A DNA stretch of 64,000 nt, taken from positions 1 to 64,000 of the forward strand of contig JAHHIF010000029.1 of the NCBI GenBank assembly GCA_019358875.1, written 5' to 3'. Positions 24,320 through 33,078 of this stretch are shown here, one piece after another. Each line of letters begins with the position of its first letter. The first letter of the stretch is position 1. A model generated the notes under the pieces. The model saw nothing but the letters and a program-made list of their open reading frames with translations, was not told the DNA's origin and searched no databases. The translations under genes were made by a program, and so were the position numbers. Source of the DNA: Symplocastrum torsivum CPER-KK1. GTDB lineage: Bacteria; Cyanobacteriota; Cyanobacteriia; Cyanobacteriales; Coleofasciculaceae.

Positions 24320-24430
24320 ATGAGGAAATTACACGCGAACAAATTCCTACGTGTCGCGCCAGATGTTGCTGCCCTCACAACAGCACTACAAGCAAAGCAA
24401 TCCAGAGCCAGTGTTAAGAGAGTTTCATGA
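24320..24430 (+). CDS. Possible 36-aa ORF coupled to the next gene
   Basis: ATG 24320 opens a 36-codon frame (MRKLHANKFLRVAPDVAALT and on) that ends in TGA at 24428-24430. The stop overlaps the next ATG (24427) in ATGA. The composition is basic, with no known motif and no clear ribosome binding site. The overlap and position make it a candidate first gene of the cassette or a translational-coupling leader. Confidence 0.35.
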   Translation: MRKLHANKFLRVAPDVAALTTALQAKQSRASVKRVS

Positions 24431-24648
24431 CCTACAAAGACAAGCTGAATCCGTGGTGCATCATCCGTCCTGTCTCTAATGTCCAGATGCGAATTGTTGG
24501 GCGCTTTCGTCGCCGCAGTGATGCTGAGGGACATCTGCGAATCCTAAAACAACTGATTCCAAATGTTCCCTTGGAAATTATGTTTGACATCGCGGCAGAA
24601 GACACCGACCCGGAAGTCCTGCTGAGGCAGAGGTCATGCGAGGAGTGA
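24427..24648 (+). CDS. Small hypothetical protein of the XRE-linked cassette
   Basis: The 73-aa protein begins MTYKDKLNPWCIIRPVSNVQ and contains VGRFRRRSDAEGHLRILKQL, a pattern I associate with short, uncharacterised cyanobacterial proteins (basic RFRRR followed by a DAE-helix). No catalytic residues are evident. It overlaps the upstream ORF by ATGA and is 7 nt from the next gene, so it is in a tight operon. The function is unknown; a small fold with two strands and a helix is plausible. Confidence 0.6.
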   Translation: MTYKDKLNPWCIIRPVSNVQMRIVGRFRRRSDAEGHLRILKQLIPNVPLEIMFDIAAEDTDPEVLLRQRSCEE

Positions 24649-24655
24649 AGCCATC

Positions 24656-25045
24656 ATGACTACTCTATTTCGTCGCCTCCAACCTACCCACAAATTCCGC
24701 ATCAGTATCACTTGCATCGCGCAATTGCTGAGAATCCCCAAGCACTTAATTGTGCGCGTCGAAGCTTGGGCATATGTCGTATTTGTCCATCGTTGCGACA
24801 AAGGTGGAGAATTCATTAGTTATCGCCAATTAAAACACTGGCAAAATGCAGTAGCTTATCAAATTCAGAACTGCTCCACTTGGCAACAACTGCGGCAATT
24901 GTGGCTGGCGATTGAAGACGATTATAACCAACATAAAAAGCAGTACAACAAGGAGCATTATCCCTTCTTATGCAAAATCTGGACAAAATGCTGGGAGCTA
25001 CTTTGCAACAAACAAGAGCTAGTCGAAGTGGCAATCAATTTTTGA
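24656..25045 (+). CDS. Hypothetical protein of the XRE-linked cassette
   Basis: The 129-aa protein begins MTTLFRRLQPTHKFRISITC and continues with a segment that could bind nucleic acid (LLRIPKHLIVRVEAWAYVVF). Trp- and Tyr-rich helices follow (LKHWQNAVAYQIQNCSTWQQ; KIWTKCWELLCNKQELVEVA). It has four Cys without a clear zinc-finger spacing. AGGAG lies about 12 nt upstream of ATG, just inside the preceding stop region. I do not recognise the family. It is the last gene of the run and is convergent with the GNAT gene. Confidence 0.6.
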   Translation: MTTLFRRLQPTHKFRISITCIAQLLRIPKHLIVRVEAWAYVVFVHRCDKGGEFISYRQLKHWQNAVAYQIQNCSTWQQLRQLWLAIEDDYNQHKKQYNKEHYPFLCKIWTKCWELLCNKQELVEVAINF

Positions 25046-25071
25046 TACGAAAAATGTGAACAAAGTAACGA

Positions 25072-25662
25072 TCAAGCCAACTTCCAGTGAGGGTTGATTA
25101 AACTCGTGAGAATGTGATCTTGCCACTGTCCATTGATCAGGAGATAGTCACGAGCATAACCTTCAACCACAAACTCAAGTCGCTTCAGGAGCCTACCGCT
25201 ACGTTGATTATGTGGCAAATAAGATGCCATAATTCGGTGCATATTCAATTCAGTAAATACATAACTGAGACTTACCTTTAAAGCTTCCGTCATGTAGCCT
25301 TTTCCCTGAGAAGCTTCCGCCAGGTTGTAGCCCAGAGTACAGGATTGAAACACTCCTCGAACAAAATTACGAAAGTTAATTGACCCGATGATTACGCTCT
25401 CATTCTCCTTCTCAAAAAGAAAAAGCCTCAGGGAGCGGTCAGTGTTAAAGTCATCCAGGGCTTCTTTCACCTGTTTACACCAGTAGCTTTCTGTATAGAA
25501 GTCTGAAAATCTAAGCGGTTCAAAGGGGGCAAGATGAACCTTATTGTCAGTGTAGTAATGAATAATCTCTGGAACGTCATCTAAGCAAGCAAGGCGCAAG
25601 AGAACTCTTGTACTTTCAATTGTTGGAAGAGCCTTTTCCATACCACAGCTATTCCAAATCAT
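25072..25662 (-). CDS. GNAT family N-acetyltransferase (RimJ/RimL type)
   Basis: The 196-aa protein matches the acetyltransf_3 group: TIESTRVLLRLACLDDVPEI at the N-terminus, IIGSINFRNFVRGVFQSCTLGYNL in the middle, and the acetyl-CoA-binding ASQGKGYMTEALKVSLSYVF. It ends with HRIMASYLPHNQRSGRLLKRLEF and GYARDYLLINGQWQDHIL, typical of ribosomal-protein-type or small-molecule N-acetyltransferases. The first ATG at 25662 overlaps the upstream gene's stop by 14 nt; ATG 25641 (MEKALPT) is an alternative. The overlap suggests an operon with the EreA-like and GH57 genes. Confidence 0.85.
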   Translation of the reverse strand: MIWNSCGMEKALPTIESTRVLLRLACLDDVPEIIHYYTDNKVHLAPFEPLRFSDFYTESYWCKQVKEALDDFNTDRSLRLFLFEKENESVIIGSINFRNFVRGVFQSCTLGYNLAEASQGKGYMTEALKVSLSYVFTELNMHRIMASYLPHNQRSGRLLKRLEFVVEGYARDYLLINGQWQDHILTSLINPHWKLA

Positions 25663-26395
25663 TTAAAAGCGACACAAGGAAAGCATCTGCTCCTTCAGTA
25701 GATTGGAAGAAAGAAGCAGGAGCTTCTTCTCTCAAGAAACCTGCTGTACCACTCTTCCTTACCAACTCTGAGGCAAACTGCTTGAGAAATTGTTCGCTTT
25801 GCTGCTGTTGCTCTGGCGAGCATTGAAAAGACTTAACTGTTGAGGTTTGATCGATGACGAAGGGATCGATGCCACTCAACTGCTTGAACTGATGGCCCAT
25901 CGGTAGCCAATCTTTCACAGCTACCTTTGTAGGATGACCGTTGCCACACCAGACAAGAAGTTGAGTGTCAGAGGGCAAATCTTGTAGTGCCTGGACTAAA
26001 TTCTTCGCTTGCTTCTCCTCTCGGAAATTAGTGTATTCCATCGAGAGGGGGTAATTTAATGGATATTCCTGAAAATTGATTTCGTAGGGAATGAGTGTCC
26101 AGCCCAAATCAAGCGCTGCTTGCATAAAGGCTCTCATATCCGGTTGATGAAGATAACCCATCCCTATTTTGACTTCAGGCAACTGTCGAGTCCGATTTGC
26201 CTCATCAACAAAGAACGGAGACAAAGCCTCCATCGCTAAGTGCCGTAAACCCACCTTGTGGGCTGTCGGTAGTATCCGTTGCCCAATCTGGCGGGTGCGA
26301 ATGCAGCGCTTGAGACCATCGTGTGCTTCATTGATCATGACAACACGCGATCGCCTCAAACCAATTTCCAATAGTTCTTCTGGTGTTCGCCACAT
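25649..26395 (-). CDS. EreA/ChaN-like superfamily protein of unknown function
   Basis: The frame is open to 26473, but that would overlap the upstream gene by 73 nt. ATG 26395 (MWRTPEELL) starts 5 nt after the GH57 stop and gives 248 aa. The conserved Glu-His pair appears in VVMINEAHDGLKRCIRTR near residue 19, and LAMEAL follows, as in erythromycin-esterase/ChaN/TraB-type folds. LLVWCGNGHPTK supplies a second His near residue 153. The substrate is unknown. It lies between a GH57 branching enzyme and a GNAT gene in a tight run. Confidence 0.6.
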   Translation of the reverse strand: MWRTPEELLEIGLRRSRVVMINEAHDGLKRCIRTRQIGQRILPTAHKVGLRHLAMEALSPFFVDEANRTRQLPEVKIGMGYLHQPDMRAFMQAALDLGWTLIPYEINFQEYPLNYPLSMEYTNFREEKQAKNLVQALQDLPSDTQLLVWCGNGHPTKVAVKDWLPMGHQFKQLSGIDPFVIDQTSTVKSFQCSPEQQQQSEQFLKQFASELVRKSGTAGFLREEAPASFFQSTEGADAFLVSLLNDLE

Positions 26396-26400
26396 GACCT

Positions 26401-27990
26401 TTATAAAGGTCGATATACCCGATAGTTGATTTCGGGGAAGATATTGTCGATTTCCTCGACCTTTTCTAGCCAACCACTATCGATTTTGCCGATGTTGATG
26501 TCCTCGTAGAGCTTATTAAACCGCATCAGGTGCGATCGCGTCCGTCTCACAGCATACGGCACCATCGTCCCCGTCCGCATAATAAACGCCCAGTCCGACG
26601 ACTGCGCCAGCAACAACTCTCGCGCCGCCTGATTCAGTGCCTTCCACTCTAGTTCATCCGCTGCTTCCCGCCGTCCTAGCTCAATCATTCGCTCCGCTGC
26701 TTTATGCAGGTGAGGATAAATCCAGGCATTAGTCTCATTCAACCAATACTCGTGGAACCCCTTATACCCCCAGCTAGACTGCGAGGGCTTACAGACTTGC
26801 TGCATCGGATTATCGTGCAAATAATCTGCTAGGTGCGTCATATCGTAAGTATTTTGGTCATACCAAGACTTGCGGAATAAGTAATCGATGAACCAAGGCC
26901 CTTCGTACCACCAGTGACCAAATAACTCCGCATCATAGGGAGACACAATAATTGGCGGACGCTGCATAATCCCAGCTAGATGATTAACCTGCTGCTCCCG
27001 GTTAAACATAAAATTCGAGGCGTGTTCTGCTGCCTTTTCCCTTGCCCAATAGGGGTCATACAATGCCTTATCGCCTAACCCAAGTCCACGCCCCGTAATT
27101 TTGTGATACTTAATACCAGTATTCTTCCGCTGCCCATTCGGCATGATGTAGGGCTTAATGTAATCGTATTCCGCTTCCCAACCTAAATCCTTGTAAAACT
27201 CCCGATATTCAGCCGCACCTGGATATCCAACTTCCGAAGACCAAACTTGCTGGGATGATTCCTGGTCACGCCCAAACACCGCCACACCAGTCTCCGTATA
27301 GATTGGCGCATAAGTGCCAAAACGGGGTCGAGGACGTGCATACAAAATCCCATGCCCATCAGTCAGGAAATAGCGCAAGCCAGCATCTGCCAGCATTCGA
27401 TCAAGTCCTTCATAATAGGCACATTCTGGCAACCAAATTCCTTTAGGCGGACGACCAAAGTTTTGCTCGTAATGTTCACAAGCTACCTGAATTTGCGCCC
27501 ACACAGCTTGAGGATACATCTTCATCAGCGGTAGGTAGCCGTGAGTCGCACCACAGGTGATGATTTCCAGGTTGTTGCTGTCTAAGAATTGCTTAAACGC
27601 TAATACCAGGTCACCCTTATACTGTTCCCAGGTTTTGCGAATCCGGCTGAACTCGTTAACGTAATATTCAGCCAGATAGCGGATATGACCGTTGTGTTCG
27701 TTAAACTCGGCTTCCTTTTGGACAAGTTCTTCCAGTAAAGCCAAGTGCTTGTCGTAGCGCTCTTGCAATAGCGGGTCACGCAGCATCGACACCAAGGGAG
27801 GTGTCATGCTCATAGTGATTTTGAAGTCAATGCCATCCTGCTTTAACCCCTCAAATACATGCAGGAGGGGAATGTACGTTTCAGTGATTGCCTCAAATAG
27901 CCACTCTTCTTCGAGGACATAATCACTTTCGGGATGGCGGACAAAAGGCAGATGGGCGTGGAGAACAAGAGCGACGTAGCCAGTAGCCAT
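26401..27990 (-). CDS. GH57 family 1,4-alpha-glucan branching enzyme
   Basis: The 529-aa protein starts with the GH57 motif LVLHAHLPFVRHPE. Catalytic regions are present: the nucleophile Glu in GIWLPECAYYEG and the acid Asp in SPYDAELFGHWWYEGPWF. The C-terminal helical DUF1957-type domain follows (WGYKGFHEYWLNETNAWIYP; SDWAFIMRTGTMVPYA), which distinguishes branching enzymes from GH57 amylases. It introduces alpha-1,6 branches in glycogen. GlgB of family GH13 is the main cyanobacterial enzyme; this is the second type. Confidence 0.9.
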   Translation of the reverse strand: MATGYVALVLHAHLPFVRHPESDYVLEEEWLFEAITETYIPLLHVFEGLKQDGIDFKITMSMTPPLVSMLRDPLLQERYDKHLALLEELVQKEAEFNEHNGHIRYLAEYYVNEFSRIRKTWEQYKGDLVLAFKQFLDSNNLEIITCGATHGYLPLMKMYPQAVWAQIQVACEHYEQNFGRPPKGIWLPECAYYEGLDRMLADAGLRYFLTDGHGILYARPRPRFGTYAPIYTETGVAVFGRDQESSQQVWSSEVGYPGAAEYREFYKDLGWEAEYDYIKPYIMPNGQRKNTGIKYHKITGRGLGLGDKALYDPYWAREKAAEHASNFMFNREQQVNHLAGIMQRPPIIVSPYDAELFGHWWYEGPWFIDYLFRKSWYDQNTYDMTHLADYLHDNPMQQVCKPSQSSWGYKGFHEYWLNETNAWIYPHLHKAAERMIELGRREAADELEWKALNQAARELLLAQSSDWAFIMRTGTMVPYAVRRTRSHLMRFNKLYEDINIGKIDSGWLEKVEEIDNIFPEINYRVYRPL

Positions 27991-28256
27991 GGTGAATAGG
28001 ACTCTGAATCGATGGGTAACGAAAACGGATGCAAGCTGGGAGTATTACGGTCTTTTAAGATTTTAGGACGAAAGGGACGGGAGATCGCACAGCCGCGTCA
28101 GGTTGCGAATAGAAGTCAACACCATAAGGGATGAGTAGTGCCGAAAATCTAAAATAGATATTAAATTGTAAGGAAGTTCATACTTCTGGCAACAAACAGT
28201 TGATCCTAACTGTTTTTAGAGCCTTATCCACGATCCTCGTGTTCACACCAAATTGC

Positions 28257-29450
28257 ATGCAGGCAGCTCTTGAAAAGTCAGCTGATTCGGAAGCATCACT
28301 ACAGCTACTGCTGTTTGTTGATGAACGCCCTAGTTCTCGGAAGCATATTCAGCGAATCCGCAGTTGCCTCGAAACGTTGAAGGTGGACTATCCGTTTGAG
28401 CTTACAGTCGTGGACGTTGGAGAGCAGCCCTATTTGGCTGAGCATTTCAAGCTGGTGGCAACGCCAGCACTGATTAAAATTCATCCGAACCCTCGTCAAA
28501 CCATTGCTGGTAGCAATTTGGTCGGTCAGCTAAAGAATTGGTGGCCACGCTGGCAACGGTCTGTAGAAGAATACGAACTGGGGCTTTCAACAGGTACCTG
28601 TTTACAATCACCTATCAGCTCATCTAATTCAACACCAATAGTACAGTCAGCCGCGAATTCAATTGCGGCTTCTGTGGAGTTGATTCAACTGTCTGATGAA
28701 ATCTTTCGCCTTAAACAAGAAAAAGAGGAGTTGCTTGAGCAGTTGCGATTCAAAGACCAAGTAGTGTCAATGTTGGCGCATGACTTGCGTAACCCCCTGA
28801 CAGCAGCTTCAATTGCTCTAGAAACTCTAGAACTAGAGAAACAGACACACAAAGAGGCAGGTGCCCTTCAGTTGACTCCAGCGATAAAAGCACGACTGTT
28901 TGAGCAAGCGCGTAGCCAAGTCCGCACCATGGATCGGATGATTACAGATCTGCTTCAAGCTGCAAAGGGAACCAGTGCCGAATTAAAGATCCAGCCTCAC
29001 AAATTACTCTTGGGGAAACTCTGTCAGGAGGTTCTAGAGCGGATGAGTGAGCAGTTTCAGCTCAAATCTCAGGAGGTGATTACTGATATTCCCCAAGACT
29101 TACCCTGTGTCTATGCTGATGAAGAATTAGTACGCCAAGTCTTCGTCAATTTACTGGATAATGCGATTAAATATTCTGCTCCAGGTGGTAAGATTCATGT
29201 TTCAATTCTCCACCGGACGACCCAGAAAATTCAGGTGACTATTGGCGATGAGGGTCCTGGCATCCCTGAAGAAAATCGCGATCGCGTCTTTGAAAACCAC
29301 TTCCGGCTCAAGCGAGACGAAGCAAAAGATGGATATGGTTTAGGTTTATCAGTCTGCCAAAAAATTGTTCGCGCTCACTATGGTAGCATTTGGGTAGATG
29401 CTGCTCCGAAGGGGGCGTGCTTTCACTTCACCTTACCCGTTTATCAATAG
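28257..29450 (+). CDS. sasA: Circadian adaptive-response sensory kinase SasA
   Basis: The open frame reaches TTG 28200, but ATG 28257 (MQAALEKSADSEASLQL) gives 397 aa, close to known SasA. Residues 15-100 form the KaiB-like thioredoxin-fold sensor domain (LLLFVDERPSSRKHIQRIRS; ATPALIKIHPNPRQTIAG). HisKA follows with phosphoacceptor His175 (MLAHDLRNPLTAAS), then HATPase (NLLDNAIKYS, GDEGPGIPEENRDRVFE, GYGLGLSVCQKIV). SasA binds KaiC and phosphorylates RpaA to drive circadian output. No kai genes lie in this window. Confidence 0.93.
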   Translation: MQAALEKSADSEASLQLLLFVDERPSSRKHIQRIRSCLETLKVDYPFELTVVDVGEQPYLAEHFKLVATPALIKIHPNPRQTIAGSNLVGQLKNWWPRWQRSVEEYELGLSTGTCLQSPISSSNSTPIVQSAANSIAASVELIQLSDEIFRLKQEKEELLEQLRFKDQVVSMLAHDLRNPLTAASIALETLELEKQTHKEAGALQLTPAIKARLFEQARSQVRTMDRMITDLLQAAKGTSAELKIQPHKLLLGKLCQEVLERMSEQFQLKSQEVITDIPQDLPCVYADEELVRQVFVNLLDNAIKYSAPGGKIHVSILHRTTQKIQVTIGDEGPGIPEENRDRVFENHFRLKRDEAKDGYGLGLSVCQKIVRAHYGSIWVDAAPKGACFHFTLPVYQ

Positions 29451-29549
29451 GGAGCATGGGAAGTCGGAGGAGCAGAGGAAGCAGGGGAAAATTTTTTATT
29501 ACATATTAGGCTTTTTCAACAATTTAATTACCTTCATCACGCCATCCCT

Positions 29550-30791
29550 TTATCCCCTCATCTCCCCATTTTCTTGGCGTAAGGCGGCGATAATCTGGCT
29601 ATTGGCTTTTGGAAAGGGAAACTGGTCAATTTCCTCTAAAGTGACCCAACGAATTTCGTCAGATTCGATAGGTTGAGGAATTCCTGTAAGGTAGCGGCAG
29701 TGATGTACGTTGAGGGTAACGCGAAAGTGGCTGTAGGCGTGATCGATAGTAATTAAGCGATCGCCTACCTCAATTTCAATTCCTAGTTCTTCCCGAATTT
29801 CCCGTTTAATACACTCTTCAACAGTTTCACCGAGTTCAATTTTGCCGCCAGGGAACTCCCATAATCCCCCTAACAAGCCCTCAGGTCGGCGACGATCGAT
29901 CAAAATTTGCTGCTGGTTGTTCCAGATTACGGCAACACCAATATTTTTGTGGGGCAAGGGAGAAGAAGTTTCGCGCATGGGCAACTGAGATTGAATACCT
30001 CGATTGTAAGCCTGACAATGAATTGTCCAAGGGCAACTTTGGCAACTAGGATTTTTGGGCGTACAAATAGTCGCTCCCAAATCCATCAGTGCTTGGTTGA
30101 AGTCTCTAGGATTTTCTCGGTCAAGTAAGGCTTCTGAGAGTTGCCACAGTTGTTTTGTTGCTTTGGCTGGTGGTACGGGTAAAGCCTCTAGCCGTGCTAG
30201 CACTCGCTTAACATTTCCATCCAGGATGGCTAGCGGCTGATTGAATGCCGCACTAAGAATACCCCCTGCCGTTGTTCTGCCAATCCCCGGTAAAGCTAAG
30301 ACCTCTTCTAGCTGTGTGGGAAATGCCCCACCCTGATGTTGCATGATTGCCTGAGCGCTGGTATGTAAGTTACGAGCGCGGGTATAATACCCCAAACCTT
30401 CCCAGGCTTTGAGTACCTGCTGTAAGTCGGCTGAGGCTAACTGCTCAATCGTAGGAAACTGCGACAACCACCGCTGATAGTAAGGAAGGACTGTCTTGAC
30501 CTGGGTCTGCTGAAGCATAATTTCAGACACCCAGATAGCATAAGGGTCACGGCTACGTCGCCAAGGCAAGTCTCGACCAAAGTTAGCGTACCAACCAAGA
30601 AGCGATTGATGATGCGATCGCGCAGTTGTTGCCAACCCAGATTGCTCCACTTCAGCAGAGGCTTCTTTGTCAAGACTTTTTTGCTGTTCTTCTATAGTCG
30701 AAACCGACAGACTCACTTGCTGATCTGTCAGTGTTCGGTGTATTCGCAATAGTCGTATTTCCTCAAAAGAATCGTTGCTGCTGGGTATCAA
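29550..30791 (-). CDS. mutY: A/G-specific adenine glycosylase MutY with Nudix domain
   Basis: The 413-aa protein carries the HhH glycosylase core: YANFGRDLPWRRSRDPYAIW, catalytic Glu in WVSEIMLQQTQV, helix-hairpin-helix LPGIGRTTAGGIL and Asp in ILDGNVKRVLARLE. The iron-sulfur motif CTPKNPSCQSCPWTIHC fits C-x6-C-x2-C-x5-C. The C-terminal half is a MutT-like domain with a full Nudix box (GGKIELGETVEECIKREIREE); E. coli MutY has a related but degenerate domain. MutY removes A opposite 8-oxoG. The start is TTG 30791, 8 nt after the DUF760 stop, and the N-terminal 60 residues are not conserved. The 3' end overlaps a GGGGAGATGAGGGG-type repeat that sets the last codons. Confidence 0.93.
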   Translation of the reverse strand: MIPSSNDSFEEIRLLRIHRTLTDQQVSLSVSTIEEQQKSLDKEASAEVEQSGLATTARSHHQSLLGWYANFGRDLPWRRSRDPYAIWVSEIMLQQTQVKTVLPYYQRWLSQFPTIEQLASADLQQVLKAWEGLGYYTRARNLHTSAQAIMQHQGGAFPTQLEEVLALPGIGRTTAGGILSAAFNQPLAILDGNVKRVLARLEALPVPPAKATKQLWQLSEALLDRENPRDFNQALMDLGATICTPKNPSCQSCPWTIHCQAYNRGIQSQLPMRETSSPLPHKNIGVAVIWNNQQQILIDRRRPEGLLGGLWEFPGGKIELGETVEECIKREIREELGIEIEVGDRLITIDHAYSHFRVTLNVHHCRYLTGIPQPIESDEIRWVTLEEIDQFPFPKANSQIIAALRQENGEMRG

Positions 30792-30799
30792 CTGGGTTA

Positions 30800-31141
30800 C
30801 TAACCCACATCTGAAGAATGGGATTCAGCCGTTTGCAAAGATTTCTCAAAAACCATCCGTTGCTCAGCATTGCGGAGAAAATATCCACTAATCATTGCTG
30901 AAGCCAACAGGCGCCCCAAGTTCTCACGGCTTGTATTGATAGTAACGCCAAAGTGATCTGAGGGAAGGTTTCCTAACAACCCTACGATATTGCGTTCCAT
31001 CACCTGAAACACTTCAGAGGACATCGGCTTAGATAGACGAGCCATCGTGTCTGGACTCATCGATTGCACGTACTGCCATAGCAAGTTGGTGTCAGCATCG
31101 CCTTCAAAAAATTCAGGAACTTGATTGGATGTGTTGTTCAC
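30800..31141 (-). CDS. DUF760 domain-containing protein
   Basis: The 113-aa protein fits DUF760, found in cyanobacteria and plastids: LLWQYVQSMSPDTMARLSKP, VFQVMERNIVGLLGNLPSDH, FGVTINTSRENLGRLLASAM and ISGYFLRNAEQRM. Its function is unknown. A GGAGG site lies upstream (CCTCC at about 31148-31152 on the plus strand). It is followed at 8 nt by mutY, so the two are probably co-transcribed. Confidence 0.85.
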   Translation of the reverse strand: MNNTSNQVPEFFEGDADTNLLWQYVQSMSPDTMARLSKPMSSEVFQVMERNIVGLLGNLPSDHFGVTINTSRENLGRLLASAMISGYFLRNAEQRMVFEKSLQTAESHSSDVG

Positions 31142-31324
31142 CTTTTACCTCCTAGGTACGGCTCACTCACATCTTCCCACTGATGGAGGAGCAGCTTGTT
31201 GTTTCTTTCTCAACTGTGTTTGTCTCTGCAAATTAATGTAACAAGATAATCGCAATGACAAAGTGGGTGCAACCGAACCATTGATATCGGATTCTCTCAC
31301 CTCTTGGGAATTTATTTATTAGTA

Positions 31325-31376
31325 GTTAAGAGCTAGTAGGCGAGTAGATTTTCCCTACTACCTACTAACCCTTAAC
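31325..31376. repeat. Long imperfect hairpin between the sigma factor and DUF760 genes
   Basis: The left arm reads AGTTAAGAGCTAGTAGGCG then AGTAG, and the right arm reads CTACTACCTACTAACC then CTTAACT, with an AT loop. Together they form an interrupted stem of about 20 bp. The arms contain AGTAGG-type short repeats. It lies just past the sigma gene stop and may end that transcript. Confidence 0.5.
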
Positions 31377-31391
31377 TCTTCGAGTGTTCCG

Positions 31392-32351
31392 TTAGCTAGC
31401 TGCGATGTATTCGCGCATATCTGCTTTGCGCTTACGAAGTTTAGATAGGGCTTCCCGTTCAATTTGTCGCACTCGTTCACGGCTGATGTTGAGGCGATCG
31501 CCTATTTTGGCTAGTGTTAAGGCTTGTCCATCTGCTAAGCCAAATCGTAGCGCTAATACCTCTCTTTGCTGAGGTGTCAAATCCGCCATCAGCTTCTCTA
31601 AGTCAACTTGCATCGAAGATTGAGTTACGAAGTCTTCTGGCGAAGAACCCGTATCTTCCAGCAACTCTACGAGTTCTGTATCCTGGTTATCTCCGACACG
31701 CAAGTCTAAAGATAGCGGTTGACGGGCGCGTTCCAGGTACTCTCGCACCTGCTTAGGCGTTAATTCTAGTTCTGTTGCTAACTCGGAAACACTAGCCGCC
31801 CGTCCTAGTTGTTGAGCAAGCTGACGCTGAGCTTTCTTTATTTTGTTGAGCTTTTCAGTAATGTGGATCGGGAGACGAATGGTGCGACCTTTTTCTGCGA
31901 TCGCACGAGTAATTGCCTGCCGAATCCACCAGTACGCATAAGTAGAAAACCGATAGCCTTTAGTGGGGTCAAATTTTTCAACACCCCGTTGCATCCCAAT
32001 CGTGCCTTCCTGAATCAAATCCAGTAAGTCCACATTGCGCTTGATGTACTTCTTTGCTACGGACACAACCAGTCGCAGATTAGCTTCTACCATTTTGCGC
32101 TTTGCGGTTTCACCCGCTGCAAGGCAGTTGTTCAACTCGTCTTCAGTCAGGAAAGACGCTTCTGCCCACTGTGCAAGTGTTGGCTCATGACCCAGCTTTT
32201 GCCACAAGGATTCTTTCACATCCTGTAAAGCGGACAGTCGCTGCACCTGCTTTCCATACAGAATTTCTTGCTCATGGGTTAGCAGTGGCACACGCCCAAT
32301 TTCTCGCAGATAGGTGCGGACTAGGTCTGTAGAGGTCTGAGCAGTTTTCAT
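31392..32351 (-). CDS. Group 2 RNA polymerase sigma factor (RpoD/SigA family)
   Basis: The 319-aa sigma factor has region 1.2 (LVRTYLREIGRVPLLTHEQEI), regions 2.1-2.4 (MVEANLRLVVSVAKKYI; LLDLIQEGTIGMQRGVEKFD; YRFSTYAYWWIRQAITRAIA), region 3 (SVSELATELELTPKQVREYL) and region 4.2 HTH (LTLAKIGDRLNISRERVRQI). It lacks the long N-terminal region of SigA and is non-essential-type group 2. The sequence resembles the SigB/SigD subgroup, but I cannot separate them by eye. Group 2 sigmas in cyanobacteria respond to carbon, nitrogen, light and stress. Confidence 0.92.
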   Translation of the reverse strand: MKTAQTSTDLVRTYLREIGRVPLLTHEQEILYGKQVQRLSALQDVKESLWQKLGHEPTLAQWAEASFLTEDELNNCLAAGETAKRKMVEANLRLVVSVAKKYIKRNVDLLDLIQEGTIGMQRGVEKFDPTKGYRFSTYAYWWIRQAITRAIAEKGRTIRLPIHITEKLNKIKKAQRQLAQQLGRAASVSELATELELTPKQVREYLERARQPLSLDLRVGDNQDTELVELLEDTGSSPEDFVTQSSMQVDLEKLMADLTPQQREVLALRFGLADGQALTLAKIGDRLNISRERVRQIEREALSKLRKRKADMREYIAAS

Positions 32352-33078
32352 AGCGCTCGATCAAAGATAAATGGAGTTTAAGCAAACGTGCTGACTTTTG
32401 TACCCGGTTCACCACCGCATAACGGTGATTTAATCTCTATGAGAAAAAAATTTAAGGAATGTTTCGTAAATTGCGGCTAATTAACAAAGGGACTAGAGAG
32501 GAATTATAACTAGCCCTTGCTGACAATATAAAGTAGGCTGATAGTGTGTTCACCGTCAGAAGTATGACTATCGTCATAAAACTTTGTGTGTAAAGCCGCA
32601 ACTGTTTAAATATTGTAACATTTATGAGAAAGGAAGAGCAAACTTAAAGAGTGGAAGTTAAGAACTGTTTCTGCTATGAGGCAGTAGTTAAGAGAGTACC
32701 CAGAGAAAGGCGGAACAATTGCATCCTGGAAAACAAAATGAGAAAAATCTTGTAGGACGCACCGCGAAGCCTCTCATCTAGCAGAAAGCCGTTAGCTATC
32801 AGCTTTTTTGTTTTCCTTGCCTGTCTCTTGTTTCACACACATCGACGCTTTACCTCATCCAATTGAAAACCGCCATATACTCATTTAGGCGATCGCGCTG
32901 AGCCATTTACTTCCTATGCGAAGTGGTCAGAAACTTTTGCCTTGATGCACTAGTATTGTCGAGGCAACTGCTATGCTGATGCCTGAAGATGCGTAAGTCC
33001 GACCCCTGAAGAGTTTGTAGTGTAGACAAAACCTTCACATCGGGTCGGGTGCAGTATTTAAATTCATCAACCAAATTC
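32352..33078. other. Long divergent intergenic region
   Basis: This 0.73-kb stretch separates the divergent sigma factor and histidine phosphatase genes. A HIP1 octamer is at 32889-32896. No frame, tRNA or clear regulatory RNA could be recognised. The length is unusual for this gene-dense window and leaves room for promoters or a small RNA. Confidence 0.45.
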
